A stretch of 64,000 bases of DNA from Brevundimonas sp. SL130 (GTDB lineage: Bacteria; Pseudomonadota; Alphaproteobacteria; Caulobacterales; Caulobacteraceae): the NCBI RefSeq assembly GCF_026625805.1, contig NZ_CP113064.1, positions 558,001 through 622,000 of the forward strand, given 5' to 3'. The notes beneath the pieces were generated by a model. It was not told where the DNA came from, did not search any database, and was given only the letters and a program-made list of their open reading frames with translations. Position 1 is the first letter of the stretch. Each line of letters begins with the position of its first letter. Below are positions 16,616-23,512 of the stretch, piece by piece. The translations under genes and the position numbers were made by a program.

Positions 16616-16997
16616 CGACCGGCGCTTAGCGGACGCGAGGCCGACCTCTGCTTCGGACTTTCCTTGATCGGCGCGGCCGCGCCTCCTGATCCGCCTTGGC
16701 AAGTCCTTTCCTATCCCAATTCCGCAATCAAACTCCTGGCTTATCAACCCCCTATCGCCCGCGAACGCGCTTCGATCCACCACGCTCCAAAACCGTGCGA
16801 CAATGCCCGCACGGTCTTTGACAACTGAATCCCGACGCATCCGGCCTGCCCCTCCGCGCGCGAAATACACTAAAATAGACTCCATTTTTTGTGGTGGATT
16901 CAGTCTATTTCCCCGCCCATTCGCCAAATGGCGCCCAGCGACAGCTGCAGACTTGGCGTGATTTGACTCGCTGGCTCCAGTGTGGATCATACGACCT
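16616..16997. other. Noncoding stretch with hairpin and operator-like palindromes
   Basis: No gene is supported. ACCGTGCG and CGCACGGT (16792-16815) form a perfect 8-bp hairpin with an 8-base loop. AAAATAGACTCCATTTT (16872-16888) is a 17-base palindrome with one mismatch. AAATAGACT (16873-16881) and AGTCTATTT (16902-16910) are perfect inverted copies. The region is visibly richer in A and T than its surroundings and leads to the hypothetical gene at 16998. Confidence 0.65.
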
Positions 16998-17405
16998 ATG
17001 GGTGTCGAAGAAAGCATCGCCGTCTGGACTGATCGCGAGCCCACGCTCGATGAGGAACTGCGCGCTTTGGGCGAGGAGGACGTCTTCGAGATGGCTAATC
17101 TGCCACCCGACTGGACCGGCGTGCTGGCGACCATTTTCATTTCGACCGCATTGGGCGGCCACGGTCCAAGGATCAAACTGTATCTCAAGACTGGTCGACA
17201 TCAGTCCAGCGCCTCAATCTCGATAGGTCCGAATCCTCGCGTCCTGGCCAGCAGTCTGGAGGAGCGCGATCTCAATCGGATCGCGCCCAAGGCTCTGGAG
17301 TGGGTCGCTCTGAACCATGAGGCGTTGACGCGCTTCTGGTTCGAAGGTCAGGACTTGATGATCCAGGACGTGGCCGATTTCAGCCGGTCTCTGAAAAAGG
17401 TCTGA
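16998..17405 (+). CDS. Hypothetical protein, 135 aa
   Basis: I do not recognise the family. The protein is acidic at its N-terminus (MGVEESIAVWTDREPTLDEELRAL). It has a middle section, DWTGVLATIFISTALGGHGPRIKLYLKTGR, that alternates like beta strands, and a helical end (WVALNHEALTRFWFEGQDLMIQDVADFSRSLKKV). The ATG at 16998 has no strong ribosome site; a GTG at 16980 is an alternative. The upstream region is AT-rich and carries operator-like palindromes, so acquisition by transfer is possible. It is convergent with the gabD-like gene. Confidence 0.65.
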   Translation: MGVEESIAVWTDREPTLDEELRALGEEDVFEMANLPPDWTGVLATIFISTALGGHGPRIKLYLKTGRHQSSASISIGPNPRVLASSLEERDLNRIAPKALEWVALNHEALTRFWFEGQDLMIQDVADFSRSLKKV

Positions 17406-17408
17406 CTC

Positions 17409-18863
17409 TCACCGCAACGCCAGGGTCACCGTCTTCACGTCCACATATTCGTCGATGCCGTGGATCGAGCCTTCGCGGCCGTAGCCGGACTGTTTGACCC
17501 CGCCGAACGGGGCGACGGCGGTGGAGATCAGGCCGGTGTTGACCCCGCACATCCCCGCCTCGATCCGGCGGCTGACGCGCATGGCCCGGTCCAGATCGCG
17601 GGTGAACAGATACGACGCCAGGCCGTAATCGCTGGCGTTGGCCTTCTCCAGAACCTCGTCCTCGCTGTCGAAGGCGAAGACCGGGATCATCGGGCCGAAG
17701 GTCTCTTCCTCGCGAAACAGTTGGTCGTTCCCACCCAGGGTTACGGTCGGCTGGAAGAAGCGACCGCCCCGTTCGTGGCGCGAACCGCCGGTCAGCACCC
17801 GGCCGCCATCGGCCTGCACCGCCGTGACATGTTTCTCGACCTTGTCGACAGCCCTGTCCTCGATCAGGGGGCCGACCTTGACGCCGTCTTCGAAGGCAGG
17901 CCCGACCTTGATCTTCGCCACTTCCGCCGCCAGCTTTTCGGCATAGGCCTCTGACACCGACCGTTCGACATAGACCCGGTTGGGGCAGACGCAGGTCTGG
18001 CCCGAGTTGCGGAACTTGCCCTTGATGGTCTCGGCCACGGCCAGGTCCAGATCGGCGTCGGCGAAGACGACCAGGGGCGCGGCGCCGCCCAGCTCCATCG
18101 ACACCCGCTTCAGGGTCGGGGCGCACTGCTCCGCCAGTTTGCGTCCCACCCCGGTCGATCCGGTGAAGGACAGTTTGCGGATCAGTGGGCTGTCGGTCAG
18201 CACCTTGCCGATCACCGCAGCCTCGCCCGTCACGATGGACAGCGCCCCTTTGGGCAGGCCCGCCTGATAGGCCAGTTCGGCCAGGGCGATGGCGGTGAAG
18301 GGGGTCTGGCTGGCCGGCTTGACCACGGCGGTGCAGCCGGCGGCGAAGGCCGGTCCCAGTTTCCGCGTCAGCATGGCCGCCGGAAAGTTCCAGGGGGTGA
18401 TCAGGGCGCACGGCCCCACCGCCTCGCGATAGGTCAGCAGCAGATGGCCCAGCGGGCTGTCCTGGGTCTCGCCGATCAGCCGCTCGGCTTCTCCGGCGAA
18501 CCATTTGATGAAGCCGTTGGCGTAGACTACCTCGCCCTTCGCCTCCTCGAACGGCTTGCCGTTCTCCAGCGCCATGAGGGCGCCCAGGCCCTCGACATGC
18601 TCGTCGATCAGCTCGGCCCATTGGCGCAGGAAGGCGGCCCGCTTGTGCGGGTCAGAGCGCGACCAGGCGGGAAAGGCGTCGGCGGCGGATTGGATGGCGC
18701 GTTCCGTCTCGGCCGCCCCCAGGTCGGGAACATGACCGATGATGTCGCCCGTCGCCGGATCGTCCACCGCGATCCCGCCGCCATTGGCCGGGATGGGCTC
18801 TCCGGCGATCAAGGCGTGCTGGCGAAGCAGGGCGAGGCCGGCGTTCCGGGCAGACTGGTTCAC
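17409..18863 (-). CDS. gabD: NAD(P)-dependent succinate-semialdehyde dehydrogenase
   Basis: This 484-residue aldehyde dehydrogenase contains PWNFPAAMLTRKLGPAFAAG, KPASQTPFTA, FTGSTGVGRKL, MELGGAAP with the catalytic Glu, and NSGQTCVCPNRVYV with the catalytic Cys. The GQTCVC-NR pattern and the length fit the GabD branch, which oxidises succinate semialdehyde to succinate. The GTG at 18863 is chosen because GGAGAT lies 4 bases upstream and the next residues (NQSARNAGLALLRQHALI) fit the family; upstream in-frame codons run into the terminator of the entericidin gene. No transaminase partner is adjacent. Confidence 0.92.
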   Translation of the reverse strand: MNQSARNAGLALLRQHALIAGEPIPANGGGIAVDDPATGDIIGHVPDLGAAETERAIQSAADAFPAWSRSDPHKRAAFLRQWAELIDEHVEGLGALMALENGKPFEEAKGEVVYANGFIKWFAGEAERLIGETQDSPLGHLLLTYREAVGPCALITPWNFPAAMLTRKLGPAFAAGCTAVVKPASQTPFTAIALAELAYQAGLPKGALSIVTGEAAVIGKVLTDSPLIRKLSFTGSTGVGRKLAEQCAPTLKRVSMELGGAAPLVVFADADLDLAVAETIKGKFRNSGQTCVCPNRVYVERSVSEAYAEKLAAEVAKIKVGPAFEDGVKVGPLIEDRAVDKVEKHVTAVQADGGRVLTGGSRHERGGRFFQPTVTLGGNDQLFREEETFGPMIPVFAFDSEDEVLEKANASDYGLASYLFTRDLDRAMRVSRRIEAGMCGVNTGLISTAVAPFGGVKQSGYGREGSIHGIDEYVDVKTVTLALR

Positions 18864-18893
18864 GGAAATCTCCAGATGAGGTCCTGAAACGAA

Positions 18894-18919
18894 CAAGGCC
18901 CCGACGAAGCGGGGCCTTG
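18894..18919 (-). terminator. Terminator-like hairpin after the entericidin gene
   Basis: CAAGGCCCCG and CGGGGCCTTG pair perfectly over 10 bp around a 6-base loop. Only a short T stretch follows on the minus strand. Confidence 0.7.
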
Positions 18920-18951
18920 CAAGTCGATCATGCGGCCTTGGCCGCTGCCGA

Positions 18952-19089
18952 TCAGTTCTTGGCGTCTTGGGCGGCGCCCGAAACGGCCGAGCCGGCGGCC
19001 TGGGTGTCACGACCCACGCCTTCGACGGTGTTGCAGGCGGCGGTGGTCAGTGCGGCGGCCGCGGCGACCAGGACGAAAATCTTGCGCAT
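18952..19089 (-). CDS. Entericidin-family small lipoprotein
   Basis: This 45-residue peptide reads MRKIFVLVAAAAALTTAAC, a lipoprotein signal with lipobox TAAC, then NTVEGVGRDTQAAGSAVSGAA and a short end. The NT-VEG-GRD-QAAG pattern is the entericidin A/B signature, a small membrane lipoprotein linked to stress. GGAGC lies 8 bases before the ATG. An EcfG-type promoter, GGAAC-N16-CGTT, lies 50 bases upstream and overlaps the end of phyK. Placement beside the EcfG genes agrees with stress control. It is easily missed because of its size. Confidence 0.88.
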   Translation of the reverse strand: MRKIFVLVAAAAALTTAACNTVEGVGRDTQAAGSAVSGAAQDAKN

Positions 19090-19137
19090 GAGAAAGCTCC
19101 GGTTGAGCCGACATGGGGGTCTGTCGGTCTTGCCCTA

Positions 19138-20946
19138 TCAACGCGACCGCACGGCGCCGGTTCCGTTCGTAGCGCCAGACTTGTCAGAGGGGTCGGTCGG
19201 CGACAGGGCTTCAGGCGTGGCGAAGGTCATGCGGGCGATGGTTCCGCCGCTCGGCGCCGCGACGAACTGGGCTTCACCCCGCAACTGTTTGGCGAAGGCG
19301 CCCATCAGGGTCCGTCCGACCCCCGCCTCTGCGCCGTCGGAGGGGCCGGGACCGTCGTCTTCGACTTCCAGCGTGGAGGTTTCTCCATGAACCCGGAAAC
19401 GGACGTTCAACGCCCCGCCCCGACCCGCGAAGGCGTGCTTCTGGGCGTTGGTCACCGCCTCGACCAGCCAAAGCGCCAGGGGCGCCAGCTTGTCGGGATC
19501 GACGAACAGGGAATCCGCCTCGACCGAACTGACCACGACGGGCCCGCGCCCGGCTTCGCTGGCGACCAGCTGGCCCACCAGTTCGGTCAGGAAGTCCCGC
19601 GCATCGGCATGACGAATGTCATCGCTCTGGTAGAGGGTGCGATAGATCAGGGCCAAGGCCGAGATCCGCTGGCGCGTGTCCCCCAGCGCCGCCTTGGCCG
19701 GGGCGTCGGTCAGGGCCCGCTGCTGCATCGAAAGCAGGGACGAGATGATCTGCAGATTGTTCTTCACCCGGTGATGGATTTCGCGCATCAGCGCGTCCTT
19801 CTCGGCGATGGCGTCCGTCAGTTCACGGTCGCGCACCGTGATGGCTTCGGCCATCTCGTCCAGGGTTCGGGCCAGGGTGCGGATTTCGGACGGGGCGTTC
19901 ATCGCCTGCAACGGCCGCACCGAAAACCGGCCCTTGGCGTACAGGGCGGCGATCCGCTCCAGATAGTCCAGCCAGCGGATGAAGATCCGTTCTGACAACA
20001 GCATCACCGCCGCAAAGGCCGTCAGCCAGGCCCCCAGCGGCAGCAGCAGGTTGCCGATCGGGTTAAGCCTGGCCCAGGACAGAAGCCCCGGCGCGGGCGC
20101 CGACAGAAGGGCGTAAAGGTCGCCGCCCGCCAGCACGGCGCCGGCATAGTCGCGCGCCTGACCGCGGCTGTCCCGGGCGGCGAACACTGCAGAGCCTTCG
20201 GTGCGCGCCCGCGCGACCCAGCCCGAAACATCGCCCCCGTCGGCGAAGCGGAAGGCGGCGGGATCGCTGGCGACCAGCAGACGTCCGGCGCCGTCAGTCA
20301 AGGCGGCCTCGGACGCCGTGGGCAGGGCGGGGTCCGTTATGTCGGGCTGGAGCGCAGACAGGGGGATGACCGCCGCCATGGCTCCGTCGAATCGGCCCAT
20401 GGGTCGTTCGGCGCGGATGGCGATAATCAGAGCGGCCGGATAGCCGGCGTCGGCCGGTGCGCGAACGACGACCATGTCCTCGCCCCGCCGCAGGCGCTGG
20501 AACCAATTCGACTGCACTGCTGGCGCCACGCCTGAGCGAAGTCCGTCGGCGCGTCCGGACGAACAGACGGCGGCGCCGGAGGGGCTGAGGCGATAAAGGC
20601 CCTCATAACCGTCAAGCCGATCAACCAGCGCCGTCAACCGCGGGGCGCAATAGGGGCCCAGAGCGTCCGGGCTGAGCGCCCGCAACAACACCTGGGCGCT
20701 GTCCAGTCGCGCCTTGACGTCAACCGCACTGCGTTCGGCGGCCAGTTGCAGATCGACCTTGCGGTCCGCAGCCTGGCTGCTGAAGGCGGCCTGGGTTTGA
20801 AACAGTATGAGAATAAGGATCGGCAAGAGCGCCAGGGCCATCGCCGAGCCCAGCCGAAAGCGAATGCCCTGAAATTTGGCCGAGTTCCATCTGCGCTCGA
20901 CCTTGGGCCCGCGCCCGACGCCGCCGAATCTGGTCTCGTCCGTCAC
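19138..20946 (-). CDS. phyK: Sensor histidine kinase PhyK-like of the general stress response
   Basis: This 602-residue kinase has transmembrane helices at about 34-52 and 300-318 with an extracytoplasmic sensor region between them. A HAMP-like linker follows, then a HisKA_2 dimerisation domain with REIHHRVKNNLQIISSLLSMQ (His391 the likely phosphate acceptor). The C-terminal ATPase region includes VEDDGPGPSDG. HisKA_2 kinases next to ecfG and nepR are the PhyK type, which phosphorylates PhyR in response to stress. The GTG start at 20946 lies 7 bases after the ecfG stop, so the genes form one operon nepR-ecfG-phyK. The signal sensed cannot be read from sequence. Confidence 0.9.
   Translation of the reverse strand: MTDETRFGGVGRGPKVERRWNSAKFQGIRFRLGSAMALALLPILILILFQTQAAFSSQAADRKVDLQLAAERSAVDVKARLDSAQVLLRALSPDALGPYCAPRLTALVDRLDGYEGLYRLSPSGAAVCSSGRADGLRSGVAPAVQSNWFQRLRRGEDMVVVRAPADAGYPAALIIAIRAERPMGRFDGAMAAVIPLSALQPDITDPALPTASEAALTDGAGRLLVASDPAAFRFADGGDVSGWVARARTEGSAVFAARDSRGQARDYAGAVLAGGDLYALLSAPAPGLLSWARLNPIGNLLLPLGAWLTAFAAVMLLSERIFIRWLDYLERIAALYAKGRFSVRPLQAMNAPSEIRTLARTLDEMAEAITVRDRELTDAIAEKDALMREIHHRVKNNLQIISSLLSMQQRALTDAPAKAALGDTRQRISALALIYRTLYQSDDIRHADARDFLTELVGQLVASEAGRGPVVVSSVEADSLFVDPDKLAPLALWLVEAVTNAQKHAFAGRGGALNVRFRVHGETSTLEVEDDGPGPSDGAEAGVGRTLMGAFAKQLRGEAQFVAAPSGGTIARMTFATPEALSPTDPSDKSGATNGTGAVRSR
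19140..19164 (-). promoter_or_regulatory. EcfG-type promoter of the entericidin gene
   Basis: On the minus strand GGAAC (19164-19160), 16 bases, then CGTT (19143-19140). It overlaps the last codons of phyK. Confidence 0.8.
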
Positions 20947-20952
20947 CGGGCT

Positions 20953-21564
20953 TCAGGACCGGGCGCCGGCCAGCCTGTCGGCCTCGCCGAGAATGGATCG
21001 CATGGCGTCGCCCGCCGCCTTGCCGTCGCGGCCGTAACCGCCCTTTTCCAGCGTAGCCTGCAAGGCGCGACGCGCGCGGCTGACGCGGCTTTTCACCGTG
21101 CCGACGGCGCAGCCGCAGATCTCGGCCGCTTCCTCATAGGCGAAGCCGCCCGCGCCGACCAGGATCAGGGCCTCGCGCTGCTCTTCCGGCAGGGTCTTCA
21201 GGGCCTGACGAAGCTCGTCCAGGGCGACGGGCGCTTCTGGATCATCGACCGCCACCAGCGTGCGCTCGGCGGCTTCCTGGTCCAGCTGCGACTGGCGCCA
21301 GGACCGGCGCTTCTCGGAGTAGAACTGGTTGCGCAAAATCATGAAGGTCCAGGCCTTCATGTTGGTGCCCATCTGATAGCTGGCGCGCGCGTCCCAGGCC
21401 TTCATCATGGCGTCCTGCGCCAGATCATCAGCCGCCGTCGCATCGCCGGTCAGGGTGCGCGCGAACGCCCGCAGATGAGGGATCAGCTGGACCAGTTCGC
21501 GCTTGAAGCCGTCGTCGTCTGCGGAGTCGGGCTTGGGCGCGGCGCCCAGGCGCGGCGAGCTCAT
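20953..21564 (-). CDS. ecfG: RNA polymerase sigma factor EcfG (SigT type)
   Basis: This 203-residue ECF sigma factor directs the alphaproteobacterial general stress response. Region 2 spans about residues 22-90 (LIPHLRAFARTLTGDATAADDLAQDAMMKAW, then NMKAWTFMILRNQF). Region 4 spans about 110-170 (LPEEQREALILVGAGGFAYEEAAEICGCAVGTVKSRVSRAR). The ATG at 21564 overlaps the nepR stop (ATGA). Its product is held by NepR until PhyR-P releases it. Promoters of the matching type precede nepR, phyR, the entericidin gene, the 22821 gene and the candidate sRNA. Confidence 0.96.
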   Translation of the reverse strand: MSSPRLGAAPKPDSADDDGFKRELVQLIPHLRAFARTLTGDATAADDLAQDAMMKAWDARASYQMGTNMKAWTFMILRNQFYSEKRRSWRQSQLDQEAAERTLVAVDDPEAPVALDELRQALKTLPEEQREALILVGAGGFAYEEAAEICGCAVGTVKSRVSRARRALQATLEKGGYGRDGKAAGDAMRSILGEADRLAGARS

Positions 21565-21764
21565 GCGCCACCCCCCGGAGACTTGGCGTCTGCGCGCTTT
21601 AGAATTTCAAGAAACTCATCAGGCACGGGCTCGTTTACGATCTCGTCGAACATGTGGCGCAGCTTGACGCCTATCGCCTGTTGACGAAGCCGAGCTTCTT
21701 CGAGCCCCGCCTCCCCCGGTTTATCGACGCCTTTGCGCCGCGAGGAATCGGAAGAATCAATCAT
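21561..21764 (-). CDS. nepR: Anti-sigma factor NepR
   Basis: This 67-residue protein sequesters EcfG and is released by phosphorylated PhyR. The conserved core is IGVKLRHMFDEIVNEPVPDEFLEIL, two helices with the FDEIV-EPVPD-F-ELL signature. The start at 21764 (MIDSSDSS) is chosen on length; a GTG at 21782 is possible and neither has a clear ribosome site. The stop overlaps ecfG by four bases. An EcfG-type promoter lies about 50 bases upstream, giving autoregulation. Confidence 0.93.
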   Translation of the reverse strand: MIDSSDSSRRKGVDKPGEAGLEEARLRQQAIGVKLRHMFDEIVNEPVPDEFLEILKRADAKSPGGGA

Positions 21765-21812
21765 AGACAGAACACCGCCCACCCAACTGCAGTGCAGAAA
21801 TGCAGGATCGAT

Positions 21813-21837
21813 AACGTCCCTCTGCGCGGCGAGTTCC
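21813..21837 (-). promoter_or_regulatory. EcfG-type promoter of nepR-ecfG-phyK
   Basis: On the minus strand GGAAC (21837-21833), 16 bases, then CGTT (21816-21813). This is a full match to the alphaproteobacterial EcfG consensus. Confidence 0.88.
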
Positions 21838-21877
21838 GGGGATTATGGAATAAATGCTCAAGCTTGGGCGCGGGAGC

Positions 21878-21902
21878 GGAACCGTGAGCCGGGTTGGACG
21901 TT
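21878..21902 (+). promoter_or_regulatory. EcfG-type promoter of phyR
   Basis: GGAAC (21878-21882), 16 bases, then CGTT (21899-21902), about 64 bases before the phyR ATG. It is divergent from the nepR promoter. Confidence 0.88.
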
Positions 21903-21965
21903 TGCAATCGATGTAACGCTGCGTCCTGTGAGACGATCCAGCGGTTTTTGTCGGGGACTGACTAT

Positions 21966-22760
21966 ATGAGCCTTCTGGCCAGACTTGCGCCGCATCTGCC
22001 TTATGTTCGTCGCTATGCGCGGGCGCTTACCGGTGATCAGGCGACTGGAGACAATTATGTGCGTGTCGCGCTAGAGGCCTTGGCCGCCGGCGAGCAGCAG
22101 TTGTCGCCTGAGATGACGCCGCGGGTGGCGCTTTACCACGTCTTCCATGCCATCTGGTCCTCGACCGGCGCCCAGTTGGAAGACGGGCTCGCTGCAGAGA
22201 GCGGCTCCGACGCCTCCAGCCGATTGCTTCGCATCGCGCCACGGTCCCGTCAGGCCTTCCTGCTGACCGCGCTTGAGGGCTTCACGCCCTCCGAGGCCGC
22301 CCAGATACTGTCCGCCGATGCGCGGGACGTGGAACGCCTGATCGCCGACGCCCAGTCCGACATCGACGCCGAACTGGCGACCGACGTCTTGGTGATCGAG
22401 GACGAAGCCATCATTTCGGCCGACATCCAGAGCCTGGTCAAGGAACTGGGACACCGCGTCACCGGCACCGCTACGACGCACGAGGAAGCGATCGAAGCCG
22501 TCGCGCGTCACAAGCCCGGCCTGGTCCTGGCCGACATCCAACTGGCCGATGGTTCGTCCGGCATCGACGCCGTCAAGGAAATCCTGAAGAGCATGGATGT
22601 GCCGGTGATCTTCATCACCGCCTTCCCGGAACGCCTGTTGACCGGGGAGCGGCCCGAGCCGACCTTCCTGATCACCAAGCCTTTCCAGCCGGAGACGGTG
22701 AAGGCGGCGATCAGCCAGGCGCTATTCTTCCATCCTTCGCGACACAAAGAAGCAGCTTAA
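21966..22760 (+). CDS. phyR: Response regulator PhyR (anti-anti-sigma factor)
   Basis: This 264-residue protein has the unusual PhyR order. Residues 1-135 form a sigma-factor-like domain (MSLLARLAPHLPYVRRYARALTG, then GFTPSEAAQIL). Residues 140-264 form a receiver with E145/D146, phosphorylation site D190 (VLADIQL), T218 in FITAFPE, and K238. On phosphorylation the sigma-like domain binds NepR by mimicry and frees EcfG. The ATG at 21966 is the one that opens the sigma-like domain. It is divergent from nepR with an EcfG promoter of its own. Confidence 0.97.
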   Translation: MSLLARLAPHLPYVRRYARALTGDQATGDNYVRVALEALAAGEQQLSPEMTPRVALYHVFHAIWSSTGAQLEDGLAAESGSDASSRLLRIAPRSRQAFLLTALEGFTPSEAAQILSADARDVERLIADAQSDIDAELATDVLVIEDEAIISADIQSLVKELGHRVTGTATTHEEAIEAVARHKPGLVLADIQLADGSSGIDAVKEILKSMDVPVIFITAFPERLLTGERPEPTFLITKPFQPETVKAAISQALFFHPSRHKEAA

Positions 22761-22820
22761 TCCCAATAGGTCATGAGCTTCGGGTCCCGCGACGACGTCG
22801 CGGGACCTTTTTCTTGCCTG

Positions 22821-23171
22821 TTAGTTGGAGGGCGCGGTCGGCGCGTTGACGTTCGGAGTCTCTCCTGTGGGGGCGGGCCTTCCCTCGCCGGTCGGTCCGG
22901 TGGGGGCGTCGGCGGCCGGCGGGGTTGCAGCATCGCCCTGGAAGGCTTGAGCGTCTGTGGCCTGGTCGCCGTCATTGGCGTTTGTGCTCGATAGTCCGCC
23001 CTGGCTGAAGAACCAGATCCCCAAAAGCAAGACGGCCGCGGCGCCGCCGGAAATGATCAGCAGCCACAGAATCCGCGTGCCCGGTCTGCCTTGGCGGGTT
23101 GATTGAGCATTAACGGGCTGGTCAGCCTCGGACGGCTTTACAGTTCGTAGGGAAGGGTCTTGCTGCGTCAT
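22821..23171 (-). CDS. Small single-pass membrane protein under an EcfG-type promoter
   Basis: This 116-residue protein has a polar N-terminus of about 32 residues, one transmembrane helix (ILWLLIISGGAAAVLLLGIWFF) and a long Asp/Ala/Pro-rich, low-complexity tail (DAATPPAADAPTGPTGEG...). No family is recognised; the tail should be disordered. The start at 23171 (MTQQDPSL) is chosen because the EcfG-type promoter at 23208-23232 ends just upstream, leaving a leader of about 30 bases. Location beside phyR and the promoter suggest a general stress role in the envelope, by inference only. Confidence 0.78.
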   Translation of the reverse strand: MTQQDPSLRTVKPSEADQPVNAQSTRQGRPGTRILWLLIISGGAAAVLLLGIWFFSQGGLSSTNANDGDQATDAQAFQGDAATPPAADAPTGPTGEGRPAPTGETPNVNAPTAPSN

Positions 23172-23207
23172 CTTCCGGGCTCCCGCATGTGTTGATGTTG
23201 CGAGATC

Positions 23208-23232
23208 AACGCGATGTGGAAACCGACGTTCC
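23208..23232 (-). promoter_or_regulatory. EcfG-type promoter of the 22821-23171 gene
   Basis: On the minus strand GGAAC (23232-23228), 16 bases, then CGTT (23211-23208). Confidence 0.82.
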
Positions 23233-23293
23233 TGTTCGTTGCGGATTGGCCGATCGGTTCGAAGGTGCAAGCGGAAAAAAGCGCAACGCGTAC

Positions 23294-23318
23294 GGAACCG
23301 CAAATGCAGGTCGTCGTT
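23294..23318 (+). promoter_or_regulatory. EcfG-type promoter of a candidate sRNA
   Basis: GGAAC (23294-23298), 16 bases, then CGTT (23315-23318). No start codon with a credible gene follows within the next 120 bases; a terminator does. Confidence 0.82.
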
Positions 23319-23324
23319 ATCGGA

Positions 23325-23438
23325 ATGCGGAGGCGGCGACGCCCCCCCGACTTGAGATTGGCGAAAGCCAATCTGTCGCCTCCGCGCCTCATTCTCGATG
23401 ATGCCACTTCAAAGGCGGCCCTCAGGGGTCGCCTTTTT
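23325..23438 (+). ncRNA. Candidate general-stress sRNA (GsrN-like in position and control)
   Basis: A transcript from the EcfG promoter would start near 23325 and end at the terminator near 23438, about 114 bases. It would contain GGAGGCG...GTCGCCTCC closing a stem, with an internal ATTGGC-GAAA-GCCAAT hairpin and an exposed run of seven C. The end is AGGCGGCCC-TCA-GGGGTCGCCT followed by TTTTT. Caulobacter has an EcfG-dependent sRNA, GsrN, that uses a C-rich loop on mRNA leaders; the resemblance here is in promoter, size, C-rich segment and terminator, not proven by alignment. Confidence 0.68.
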
Positions 23439-23512
23439 CTTTGCGGCGGCCTCGACCGTCGCGCGAGACCGGGCCACCATGGTCCTCAAAGAAAACCTGC
23501 GGAGGATAGACA

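Noticed and set aside
16792..16815. Hairpin as terminator of the Lrp-type gene
   Set aside because: It is about 180 bases past the stop and lacks a T run.
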